Of a DNA stretch of 30,378 nt, positions 1 to 7,255 are shown piece after piece. The translations under genes were made by a program, and so were the position numbers. Within the stretch, counting starts at the first letter, position 1; each line of letters starts with the position of its first letter. The notes beneath the pieces are model-generated. The model was not told the origin of the DNA and did no database searches. It saw only the letters and a program-made list of their open reading frames with translations. The DNA comes from a virus. Location: IMG/VR virus record IMGVR_UViG_3300042691_003169, positions 1 through 30,378 of that record; one strand, given 5' to 3'.

Positions 1-54
1 TTCCTTTCGCCTATCCGCGAAATTACGGGTTTTGATTCTGCTAGGGTTTTGACT

Positions 55-567
55 ATGAACCTACGTATCGAATCTAAGAAGGTCGCCGAATTGAGCTTCG
101 ATCCTGAGAACGCTCGGTCGCATAGTAAGCAGAACCTAGACGCTATTCGGGCTTCTCTCGAAACCTTCGGTCAGCGTAAGCCGATCGTGCTTGACTCCGA
201 AGGCGTAGTCGTTGCCGGGAACGGAACTCTTCAAGCGGCTATCTCTTTGGGCTGGTCTGAGATCGAAACGGTTTCAGTCCCGGACGACTGGACTCCTGAG
301 CAGGTCAAGGCTTTTGCTATCGCCGATAACCGAACCGCCGAGCTTGCCGAGTGGAATCAAGAAGTTCTCCAAAAGCATTTAGCCGACCTAGACGCTTCGG
401 GTTTTATGGTGGCAACTATCGGCTTCGAAGCCCCGAAACTTATCGAACCTAACTTCAGTCCCGATTCTGCCGACCAGCCCCGCCTAGATCAGCGGGCTTC
501 TACTATCTGCCCGAATTGTGCTTTCGAGTGGCGGGTAGCGGCTAAGGGTGAAATCGAACCCGTATGA
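55..567 (+). CDS. ParB-like N-terminal (ParB/sulfiredoxin fold) protein
   Basis: The first ~110 residues resemble the ParB N-terminal/nuclease-like fold: a 'DPENARSHS' segment, the 'GQRKPIVLD' strand, 'VVAGNGTLQAA' (the GNGT/GNHR-type box) and 'IADNRTAELAEW'. The C-terminus carries a single CPNC motif, half of a zinc ribbon. Proteins of this type sit beside terminase or methyltransferase genes in many phages and are thought to bind or nick DNA; they are not partition proteins unless paired with ParA, and none is seen here. ATG at 55 is preferred over TTG at 49 because AGGG at 43-46 is 8 nt upstream. The stop overlaps the Mom-like gene by 4 nt, so the two are probably translated together. Confidence 0.85.
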   Translation: MNLRIESKKVAELSFDPENARSHSKQNLDAIRASLETFGQRKPIVLDSEGVVVAGNGTLQAAISLGWSEIETVSVPDDWTPEQVKAFAIADNRTAELAEWNQEVLQKHLADLDASGFMVATIGFEAPKLIEPNFSPDSADQPRLDQRASTICPNCAFEWRVAAKGEIEPV

Positions 568-1214
568 CTCTCTTAGTTGCCAACGCTTCTAAGGAAGCCG
601 CCGAGTATGCGGCTAAGAATTGGCATTATTCGAAGTGTTTACCCGTCGGCAAGTTAGTCAAGTATGGGGTTTGGGAGAACGAGAAGTTTATCGGGGTAGT
701 TATTTACTCTCGCGGCGCAAGCCCGAACTTAGGAACTGCTCTTGAACTTGACCAGACCGAAGTTTGCGAACTCACCCGCGTAGCTCTCGATAAGCACGAA
801 GCCCCTGTTAGTCAGATCGTAGCGATTACTCTTACTCAGTTGAAGAAAGACAACCCGGCTCTAAGGGCGGTCGTTTCTTTTGCCGACCCGAAAGAAGGAC
901 ACGTCGGCGGAATCTATAAAGCGGGCAATTGGTTATTTACTGGGTTAAGTAATTCAGTCGTCGAGTATTTTATCGAAGGGCGTTGGATGCACACTCGCAA
1001 CGCTTACCACCACCCGCACCGACCGACCGCCGCAAAGCGTGAGAGTCCGGGAAAGTTCCGCTACATTTACCCGCTCGACCGACCTATGCGGAAGCAAGTT
1101 TCTCTGCTAGCCTTACCTTACCCAAATGCGGTCGAAGGCTTGAAGGTAAGCCGCCAAGTTTCCGACTTGGAGAAGCAGGTTCGATCCCTGCCGACCGCTC
1201 GAAAGAAGAACTAA
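564..1214 (+). CDS. Mom-like DNA modification protein (GNAT-fold)
   Basis: Resembles phage Mu Mom and its actinophage relatives, GNAT-like enzymes that modify adenine to N6-(methylcarbamoyl)adenine and protect phage DNA from restriction. Recognisable blocks are 'YSRG' (48-51), 'ELTRVAL' (69-75), 'SFADP' (105-109), 'GGIYKAGNW' (115-123) and 'KFRYIYPLD' (164-172). Length, 216 aa, is close to the Mu protein. A basic tail of about 30 residues follows the core. The start overlaps the ParB-like gene (ATGA) and the stop abuts terS (TAATG), so modification and packaging genes share one operon. The chemistry is inferred from family resemblance; the sequence does not prove activity. Confidence 0.8.
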   Translation: MTLLVANASKEAAEYAAKNWHYSKCLPVGKLVKYGVWENEKFIGVVIYSRGASPNLGTALELDQTEVCELTRVALDKHEAPVSQIVAITLTQLKKDNPALRAVVSFADPKEGHVGGIYKAGNWLFTGLSNSVVEYFIEGRWMHTRNAYHHPHRPTAAKRESPGKFRYIYPLDRPMRKQVSLLALPYPNAVEGLKVSRQVSDLEKQVRSLPTARKKN

Positions 1215-1666
1215 TGGCGCAAGTAGGTAGACCGCCGAAGCCAACTGAGTTGAAACGTGCGCAGGGTAATCCCGGTAAGCGAGCTTTACCCGATAAAGAG
1301 TCGGTGATTCTGCTACCCGCAGTTACGTCTATTCCCGAACCGAGCCGCCAACTATTCCAATACGGGCGTGAACTTTGGGATCGAGTCTGGGGTATGGGGC
1401 ATTCGTGGATAAGTTATACGACCGACGTAGACCTTCTCCTAATGGTCTGCGAGCAAATGGACGAACGAGCGAAACTTAGAACGCAGGTTTGGAACGAAGG
1501 CAAGAACGACGAACGTAAAGCCCTTCGTATGCTTGAGCGGGCTATCGTCGATAATCTTTCGCTTCTCGGTTTCACCCCTACCGATCGCAGTCGTCTAGGC
1601 GTTGCCGAAGTGAAGAAGCAGACAAAGCTTGAAGAGTTGCTCGCTAGGAAATCTCAGCGTGAGTAG
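1214..1666 (+). CDS. terS: Terminase small subunit (P27 family)
   Basis: The N-terminus 'GRPPKPTELKRAQGNPGKR' is the hallmark opening of the P27 small-terminase family (Terminase_4). The 150-aa length is normal. The protein recognises the packaging site and delivers DNA to the large subunit. Residues 45-150 are predicted mostly helical and end in a lysine-rich segment. The start overlaps the Mom-like stop by 1 nt and the end overlaps terL by 8 nt, the usual coupling of the two terminase genes. Confidence 0.9.
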   Translation: MAQVGRPPKPTELKRAQGNPGKRALPDKESVILLPAVTSIPEPSRQLFQYGRELWDRVWGMGHSWISYTTDVDLLLMVCEQMDERAKLRTQVWNEGKNDERKALRMLERAIVDNLSLLGFTPTDRSRLGVAEVKKQTKLEELLARKSQRE

Positions 1667-3179
1667 CTTCCCCCCGCAATGGCTAACCCCCGTAAGTGAA
1701 GAATCTATGGCGGCGGGCGACGGCGATTACGTCGTCGAGTTCGCTGAAGCGTTCGGGTCTATCGGTAAAGACGGAATAGCGGGGGCTATGGGCGCACCCT
1801 TGAAACTCCGGGACTGGCAGAAGGAACTTCTACGCCGGGTCTATGCCCGCGACGAGAACGGCGGGCTGGTCTATCAGCGTTGCCTAATTGGTATGCCCAG
1901 AAAGAACGGGAAGTCCGCCCTATCTAGTGCGGCTATCGGTTTGTATAGTTTGCTCGGTGAAGGTATTGGCGGTGGAGAAGTTATCGCGGTCGCCGCTGAG
2001 AAAGAACAGGCTCGAATTGTTTTCAATGAAGCAAAGCGTATGGTCGAATCTTCGGAACTTAGCGAGTTAGTCCAAATCTATAAAGACTCGATCTACGTCC
2101 CTTCGACTAACTCAGTTTTCAAAGTCGTTTCCGCCGAAGCTTATTCAAAAGAAGGTCTTAACCCAAGCAGGGTAATTTTGGACGAGCTTCACGCTCACAA
2201 GAACCGCGACTTATACGACGTATTTTCGCTCGCTATGGGTAACCGTGGCAAGATCGGGCAACTGGTCGCAATCACTACCGCAGGAACTCGCACCGATTCA
2301 ACGGGTAACGACTCTATTGCTTACGAGCTTTACAACTATGGCAAGAAGATTATTACGGGGGAAATCGTAGACCCTTCGTTCTTTATGGCGTGGTGGGAAG
2401 CCGACCCCGAAGGCGACCACAAAGACCCCGCTCAATGGGCTAAAGCAAATCCGGGTTTCGACGATCTAGTTTCGCTTCAAGACTTCGAATCTTCAGTCCG
2501 ACTAACTTCGGAAGCCGAGTTCCGAACTAAGCGACTTAATCAATGGGTGAACGCTAAGGAAGCGTGGCTACCTGCGGGCGTTTGGGATAACTTGACGACC
2601 GAGTTCGAGATAAGCCCGGACGACGAATATGTTTTGGGTTTCGACGGGTCTTGGAATAATGACTCGACTTCGATCGTCGCGGTTATTCTGCCGAAGGAAG
2701 AAGGGAAACCGTTTAGGGTTTCAAGGGTCGCTTCTTGGGAGAAGAACTTTGCTATCGACGACGACTCTTGGCGGGTATCTAAGGACGAAGTAACCGCTTG
2801 GCTTATGGACTTTACGGAGAAGTATCCGCGAATAAAGGAAATGGCTTGCGACCCTTCGTATTGGTTTGACGAGCTTCTTCTCTGGCAGGAATCGGGAATA
2901 CCCGTAGTTATGTATCGGAATAGCCCCGAACGAACCGTCCCAGCGACTTCGAAACTTTATGACGCGATTATGAATACTAAGTTCGTTCACAATGGCGACC
3001 CGGCTCTAACAAGGCACATAGAGAATTGCGTTCTGAAGGTAGACGCTCGCGGCGCAAGAATCACAAAGGATCACAGACAACCGAAACTCAAAGTCGATAA
3101 TGCTATCGCTCTACTTATGGCTTACGACAGGGCTTCGGCTAGAATGGAAGAACAAGTTATCCCGCAGTTCTACTCTTAG
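1659..3179 (+). CDS. terL: Terminase large subunit (ATPase/nuclease)
   Basis: DNA-packaging motor protein of the Terminase_1/HK97 type. The ATPase domain has a Walker A-like 'GMPRKNGKS' (residues 78-86) and Walker B 'VILDE' (172-176). The RNase H-like nuclease domain has metal-binding aspartates in 'GFDGS' (D329), 'MACDPS' (D398) and 'KVDNA' (D480). GTG at 1659 is chosen because AGGA lies about 9 nt upstream and the overlap with terS is then 8 nt; an in-frame TTG at 1629 would overlap by 38 nt. The 506-aa length is typical. The product cuts concatemers and pumps DNA into the prohead through the portal. Confidence 0.95.
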   Translation: MSSFPPQWLTPVSEESMAAGDGDYVVEFAEAFGSIGKDGIAGAMGAPLKLRDWQKELLRRVYARDENGGLVYQRCLIGMPRKNGKSALSSAAIGLYSLLGEGIGGGEVIAVAAEKEQARIVFNEAKRMVESSELSELVQIYKDSIYVPSTNSVFKVVSAEAYSKEGLNPSRVILDELHAHKNRDLYDVFSLAMGNRGKIGQLVAITTAGTRTDSTGNDSIAYELYNYGKKIITGEIVDPSFFMAWWEADPEGDHKDPAQWAKANPGFDDLVSLQDFESSVRLTSEAEFRTKRLNQWVNAKEAWLPAGVWDNLTTEFEISPDDEYVLGFDGSWNNDSTSIVAVILPKEEGKPFRVSRVASWEKNFAIDDDSWRVSKDEVTAWLMDFTEKYPRIKEMACDPSYWFDELLLWQESGIPVVMYRNSPERTVPATSKLYDAIMNTKFVHNGDPALTRHIENCVLKVDARGARITKDHRQPKLKVDNAIALLMAYDRASARMEEQVIPQFYS

Positions 3180-3185
3180 GCAGGT

Positions 3186-3323
3186 ATGTTAGCTACTCTT
3201 ACGCAAGCTCTCGGTCTAGTCGCTATCGCTATTGGCGTCGGCTTTATCTTTCCGCCCGCAGGTCTAATCGTCGCAGGTATCGGGCTAACCCTTTTCGGCT
3301 TGGCTTTAGAAAGAAGTAAATAA
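3186..3323 (+). CDS. Small membrane protein, 45 aa
   Basis: A short gene between terL and portal. The product is almost entirely hydrophobic and glycine-rich from residue 9 to 41 (one long or two short membrane spans, with a PP turn at 23-24) and ends in the basic tail ERSK. It starts at ATG 3186, only 6 nt after the terL stop, and its TAA overlaps the portal ATG (TAATG), so it sits inside the operon with no slack. No function can be assigned. Confidence 0.7.
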   Translation: MLATLTQALGLVAIAIGVGFIFPPAGLIVAGIGLTLFGLALERSK

Positions 3324-4648
3324 TGCTAGGTAATCTCTTCGAGAGTCGAGCAATCAGTTTCCAGACCCTATGGGGTTCGGGGTCGGACATTGAGATTCTG
3401 AATCAGTCCGGGACGGTAATCAACAACAAGACTTCGTTCGAGATCGTCGCTTTCTTCTCAGCGGTATCTCTAATCAGCGACACTATTTCGACTCTACCTA
3501 TGGGGGCTTACCGCCGCGAACTCGGTCAGCGAGTCTACCTAAACAACCGCCCTGCTTGGGTCGATCAGCCCGACGTGGACTCTAGCCGAGCCGCTCACTA
3601 TCAGCAGGTTCTAGTTTCTCTTATGACTAGCGGTAACTCTTACACAAGGGTTTTTAGAAACAACTCTGGGGAAGTAGTAAACCTAGTCGTTCTCGACCCT
3701 AATAAGGTTACGGTTAGCCGTTCGGCTATCGGTCGCAAGATCTTCACTTACGAAGGCGAACAGAACGGTCTGACTAGCGACGACATTATTCACCTAACCG
3801 ACCTACTCGAACCGGGTGCTATCAAAGGCATTAGCAGGGTCGAGAAACTAAAGGAAGCTCTAGGCGTAGCTTCGGCTCTTCAGTCTTACGCCGCCCGCTT
3901 CTTCGGTCAGGGTGCGACGACTCAAGGAATTATCGAGTATCCCGGCAATCTTCTACCCGATCAGGCGAAGCAGTTGCGCGACGGGTTCGACTCAGCTCAC
4001 AAGGGCTTTAGAAAAGCACACCGCACGGGAATCTTGACTGGCGGCGCAACTTACAAGACCACTACCGTAAACAATGACGCGGCTCAGTTCTTGGAGAGTC
4101 GCCGCTTTGCGGTCGAAGAAATTGCGAGAGCGTTCAATATTCCGCTTTCCTTTATGGGTATTCCCGGCACACAAAGTTACGCCAGCGTGGAGCAGAATGC
4201 GATTCAGTTCGTAACCCACTGCCTACGTCCATATATCGAGAAGATCGAGTGGTCGTATAGCCGCCTTCTCGGTGCTGGAGAGTTCATCAAGTTCAACGTG
4301 GACGGGCTAATGCGTGGCGACTTCAACTCACGAACTACCGCCTACAATTCAGCTCTTCTAACGGGTTGGCTTTCAGTAGACGACGTTCGACGCTTCGAAG
4401 ATCTGCCACCCGTTCAAGGCGGAAGCGTTTACCGAGTGCCACTTGCTAACGTCGATCTAGCCGCCGCTGGTCTAGTCGAGCAACAGACAAAGGTAGTTAT
4501 GGCTAAGACTCTTACCGACGCGGGCTTCGACCCTGCCGACGTTCTTGCCAAGCTCGGTCTGCCCGCCATTACTCACACAGGTTTGCCTTCTACGCAACTT
4601 CAGTCGGTCGCACAGATAAACCCAGAAGATCCCGAAAGCGTTTACTAA
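3323..4648 (+). CDS. Portal protein (HK97-type)
   Basis: 441 aa, matching the phage_portal family. Evidence is the N-terminal segment 'SAVSLISDTISTLPMGAYRR', the central 'LDPNKVTV' and 'DDIIHLTDL' strands, and 'FAVEEIARAFNIPLSFMG' followed by 'QFVTHCLRPYIEKIEWSYSRLL', the clip/stem helix region shared by HK97-like portals. It forms the dodecameric ring at one capsid vertex through which TerL translocates DNA. It is coupled by 1-nt overlaps to the small membrane protein upstream and the next gene downstream. Confidence 0.95.
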   Translation: MLGNLFESRAISFQTLWGSGSDIEILNQSGTVINNKTSFEIVAFFSAVSLISDTISTLPMGAYRRELGQRVYLNNRPAWVDQPDVDSSRAAHYQQVLVSLMTSGNSYTRVFRNNSGEVVNLVVLDPNKVTVSRSAIGRKIFTYEGEQNGLTSDDIIHLTDLLEPGAIKGISRVEKLKEALGVASALQSYAARFFGQGATTQGIIEYPGNLLPDQAKQLRDGFDSAHKGFRKAHRTGILTGGATYKTTTVNNDAAQFLESRRFAVEEIARAFNIPLSFMGIPGTQSYASVEQNAIQFVTHCLRPYIEKIEWSYSRLLGAGEFIKFNVDGLMRGDFNSRTTAYNSALLTGWLSVDDVRRFEDLPPVQGGSVYRVPLANVDLAAAGLVEQQTKVVMAKTLTDAGFDPADVLAKLGLPAITHTGLPSTQLQSVAQINPEDPESVY

Positions 4649-4917
4649 TGACTTTGCCTATCGAGTCTGGGCGTTTGACGGTTGGGACTACACCCGTTCA
4701 AGTAGACGGCGTAGGCGTTTCCCCTATTCGCATTTACGTTCACAACGAAGAACCGACTAAGACTTTATATGTAGGCAACGGTAACGTTACGGTTCTAAAC
4801 GGGTTTGGTATCGACAAGTCAAGCGTTCAAGACTTTCTAATCTTTCCGGGTCAGTCGCTTTGGATAGTTTCAGAATCAGCGGGACACGTGGTCAGTTATC
4901 TAAGGATACCCGTCTAA
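4648..4917 (+). CDS. Small beta-rich head-module protein, unknown
   Basis: 89 aa, predicted almost all beta ('SGRLTVGTTPVQVDG', 'PIRIYVHN', 'TLYVGNGNVTV', 'SLWIVSESAG'). It has no membrane segment and no cysteines. The portal stop and its ATG overlap, and its own TAA overlaps the protease ATG at 4917. Small beta proteins in this slot of actinophage genomes are usually unassigned; a virion decoration role would fit but is not shown by the sequence. Confidence 0.8.
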   Translation: MTLPIESGRLTVGTTPVQVDGVGVSPIRIYVHNEEPTKTLYVGNGNVTVLNGFGIDKSSVQDFLIFPGQSLWIVSESAGHVVSYLRIPV

Positions 4918-6839
4918 TGCCTTACTTCATTACGGACGAAAGCTCAGACTGCTCAGGTTGGGCGGTCGTCGATTCTGCGGGCGAAGTTTTTGGTTGCCAC
5001 GAAACAAAAGACTCAGCGATAAAGCAAGCGGTCGCTATCAGTCTTGGCGACGACGAACCTTTTATGGGAGAACGAAATGAAAATGGCGACCCGATTATTA
5101 TTAGTGATCTTGACGACACTCTTATTCGTGGTCGTTCTCTAATTCGCAAGACCTACAACTATTTACAAACTCTCGACGGGGCTTTATTCCTAGTTACAGG
5201 CAGACCGACCGCCGACGAAGCGGAAACCCGCCAGACCCTAAAAGACTTAGGCGTTCGCTATACTCGACTAATTATGAATCCCGGTTCGCTTGCCGAATCG
5301 ACCGACTTCAAGAAGGCAACCGCTGAGAAGTTGCTTGAAACTTACAACGTGCTAGAAGCGGTCGAGAATAACGCCGAAACTTTGCGGGCTTACCGTTCGC
5401 TCGGTATCAAGGCGACCGACCCAGCCGACCTACCCGAAGAGAACTCGGTTAGGGCTATAAATCAAGAAGCCCCCGCTTATATGAGAGCCGCCGCTCGACG
5501 CGGGCTTGAGTATTACGAGCAGGGACTAGCAGGGGACGGCGTAGTCGATCGCACTATCCGAGAAGCTCGACTAATGGCGGACGGTCAAGTTAGCGACGAC
5601 AAGTGGGTTCGAATAGCGGCGTGGATCGCCAGACACCTAGTAGACCTTGATAGCCCAGACGCAGACCCGAACTCGGACAACTATCCTTCGGCGGGCGTAG
5701 TCGCTCACTTGCTTTGGGGTAGTGGACCAAGTAAGCGGGCGGCGGAACGTGCTAAAGATTACGCCGACTCGGTAGTTAGTAGAATTAGGGAAGAAGAAGA
5801 AAGCGAACGTATGACTGAAGAAAATCGCGCATTACCGGGCGAACTTACCGTCGGCGACTATGTTGCTTGGCTTATCGGAACTGAAGCCTATGCTGGAGAA
5901 ATTGTTGAGCTTATGGACGAATCTGCCGAAGTAGTAATCTACAACGAAGAAGATCACGTCTGGCTTCCAACGGGTCTAAAGGTTACCGTCCCTATCGCCG
6001 ATCTCAAGAAGGTAGACCCGCTAATCGAACCCGAAGAACTCCCAGAACTTACCGAGTCTATGATTATCCCTACCCGGACGAAGTGGCTCAACGCCGCTTA
6101 CGCTATCAAGGCAAGAATCGAAGGGGTTACGGACGAAGGCAGGGCTAAGAACCCTAACGAAACCCGAATCGCCGACGTTACTTTCGAGCTTAGGGAAACG
6201 ACCGACGGTATGACTTTCGAAGGCTACGCAGCGGTTTTCAATTCAGACTCTAGCCCGCTACCCTTTATCGAACGTATTGCTCCGGGTGCTTTCTCGAAGA
6301 GCCTAAAGTCTAGGAACGACATAAAGCTTCTATGGAATCACGATACGGGAATCGTTCTTGGATCGACTAGGGCTGGCACTCTTCGACTTATGGAAGATAG
6401 TTTCGGTCTGAAAGCGGTCGCTTCTCTACCAGACACCCAAGCGGGACGGGACGCGGCGGTGTTGCTCAAGCGTGGCGACGTTTCGGCTATGAGTTTTGGC
6501 TTTACCGTTCCTACGGGCGGCGACTCTTGGGATAAGACGGGCAACGTTCGCACCCTAAACCGAGTTTCTCTCCACGAAGTTTCTTTAGTGGCTTTCCCCG
6601 CATATAGTTCGACGACCGGGACGACTTCAGTTCGCTCAGTCGAAGGCGGTATCGACGCAGACACTCTCGCAGACGCACTACTGAAACTCGAACTAGGTGA
6701 AGAGTTAGAAGCAGACCAAGCAACCCTAGTTACCGAAGTAGTTGGTAAACTTACAAAGACTCCAGAAGTTCAAGAAGTCGAAGGCGATATCTTAGCTCTG
6801 AAGAAGAAGAAACTCGATCTACTAATGTTAGGAATCTAA
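4917..6839 (+). CDS. Multi-domain prohead protease with N-terminal HAD phosphatase-like domain
   Basis: 640 aa from ATG 4917, which overlaps the preceding stop (an in-frame ATG at 4860 would overlap 58 nt). Residues 1-48 are a small domain with 'CSGWAVVD' and 'GCHETKDSAI', seen in actinophage maturation proteases. Residues 59-175 are HAD-like: motif I 'DLDDT' (64-68), 'VTGRP' (93-97), a lysine in 'DFKKATAEK', and 'VENNAET' where acidic motif IV is expected. Residues ~185-290 are helical. Residues ~308-365 have an SH3/KOW-like strand pattern ('GDYVAWLIG'). Residues ~415-565 are the HK97 prohead protease (U35): 'FEGYAAVF', 'LWNHD' (H475), 'MSFGF' (S526), 'HEVSLVAFP' (553-561). The protease should trim the capsid delta domain. 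Whether the HAD part is enzymatic or a scaffold is unknown. Confidence 0.9.
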   Translation: MPYFITDESSDCSGWAVVDSAGEVFGCHETKDSAIKQAVAISLGDDEPFMGERNENGDPIIISDLDDTLIRGRSLIRKTYNYLQTLDGALFLVTGRPTADEAETRQTLKDLGVRYTRLIMNPGSLAESTDFKKATAEKLLETYNVLEAVENNAETLRAYRSLGIKATDPADLPEENSVRAINQEAPAYMRAAARRGLEYYEQGLAGDGVVDRTIREARLMADGQVSDDKWVRIAAWIARHLVDLDSPDADPNSDNYPSAGVVAHLLWGSGPSKRAAERAKDYADSVVSRIREEEESERMTEENRALPGELTVGDYVAWLIGTEAYAGEIVELMDESAEVVIYNEEDHVWLPTGLKVTVPIADLKKVDPLIEPEELPELTESMIIPTRTKWLNAAYAIKARIEGVTDEGRAKNPNETRIADVTFELRETTDGMTFEGYAAVFNSDSSPLPFIERIAPGAFSKSLKSRNDIKLLWNHDTGIVLGSTRAGTLRLMEDSFGLKAVASLPDTQAGRDAAVLLKRGDVSAMSFGFTVPTGGDSWDKTGNVRTLNRVSLHEVSLVAFPAYSSTTGTTSVRSVEGGIDADTLADALLKLELGEELEADQATLVTEVVGKLTKTPEVQEVEGDILALKKKKLDLLMLGI

Positions 6840-6997
6840 TGGCAACGAAAGACGAAATCGAACTAGCGGTCAAGCTAATAAAAGAAGTTGCTGGCGACCC
6901 TAGCTCTGGCGTAGTGAAGGAACTTATCGACGCTATCGCAAGTTCGGCTAACCCGGCTAAAGAAGTTCGGGTGAAAGCCGTCGAAGAAACTCGCTAA
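6839..6997 (+). CDS. Small helical protein, 52 aa
   Basis: ATG overlaps the protease stop (TAATG). The product is highly charged and predicted to be two or three helices ('KDEIELAVKLIKEVAG', 'GVVKELIDAIASS', 'AKEVRVKAVEE') with no cysteine or membrane segment. It is the last gene before a strong terminator, so it ends the first packaging/head transcription unit. Function unknown. Confidence 0.7.
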   Translation: MATKDEIELAVKLIKEVAGDPSSGVVKELIDAIASSANPAKEVRVKAVEETR

Positions 6998-7014
6998 TCG
7001 CTCAAGCGAGTTTC

Positions 7015-7051
7015 CCCCGCCAGACTTCCCCCTTTCGTCTGGCGGGGTTTT
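7015..7051 (+). terminator. Rho-independent terminator
   Basis: An 11-bp perfect stem (CCCCGCCAGAC at 7015-7025 with GTCTGGCGGGG at 7037-7047), an 11-nt pyrimidine-rich loop and TTTT at 7048-7051. It closes the operon that ends with the 52-aa gene and separates it from the tmRNA-like RNA and the capsid gene. Confidence 0.9.
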
Positions 7052-7056
7052 CATTG

Positions 7057-7139
7057 GGGCTAGGTAATGGTTTCGATTAGTCGTAAAACCCGAAACGGGA
7101 ACGGCTAAGACCAGAGTTCGATTCTCTGCTAGTCCACCG
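7057..7139 (+). ncRNA. tmRNA-like RNA reduced to the tRNA-like domain
   Basis: Acceptor stem GGGCTAG (7057-7063) pairs with CTAGTCC (7129-7135) over 7 bp, with a G-U at the third pair, the alanine identity mark of tmRNA and tRNA-Ala; A at 7136 is the discriminator. Next comes a 5-nt linker and GGTTTCGA (7069-7076), the stemless D-loop box of tmRNA. A helix TTAGTCG (7077-7083)/CGGCTAA (7102-7108) takes the place of tmRNA helix P2. It is capped by 18 nt containing the hairpin CCCG-AAA-CGGG (7089-7099). GAC then leads into a T-arm CAGAG-TTCGATT-CTCTG (7112-7128). The end, CCACCGA, is like actinobacterial ssrA. No tag reading frame or pseudoknots fit in 18 nt. It lies just after a terminator, so it needs its own promoter or is processed from read-through. 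Confidence 0.75.
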
Positions 7140-7176
7140 AATCTGTATTACATACACCATTTAGAATTGACTTAGG

Positions 7177-7217
7177 TTCTGAGTCTGCTCGACCTGCTTC
7201 TGTTCTGAGTCTGCTCG
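7177..7217 (+). repeat. 15-bp tandem direct repeat before the capsid gene
   Basis: TTCTGAGTCTGCTCG occurs exactly at 7177-7191 and 7203-7217, 26 bp from start to start, 39 bp before the major capsid ATG. The spacing is about 2.5 helical turns. The second copy runs into CTGC-TCG-GCAG, a small potential hairpin (7211-7221). A TTGACT -35-like hexamer lies just upstream at 7167-7172, but no convincing -10 follows at 17-18 bp. A regulator binding site or promoter element is possible. Confidence 0.6.
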
Positions 7218-7255
7218 GCAGAAAAACCCCCTAATTCATTTATCAAAGGAATCTA

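Noticed and set aside
7057-7139. Ordinary tRNA gene
   Set aside because: Acceptor and T-arm fit, but there is no D-stem, and the anticodon arm is replaced by a 7-bp helix capped by 18 nt with an internal hairpin. The D-loop and linker match tmRNA instead.
7112-7139. Phage attachment site (attP) copied from host ssrA 3' end
   Set aside because: The match to tmRNA is not limited to the 3' end; the 5' acceptor strand and D-loop are also present and pair with it. No integrase gene is visible in the window.
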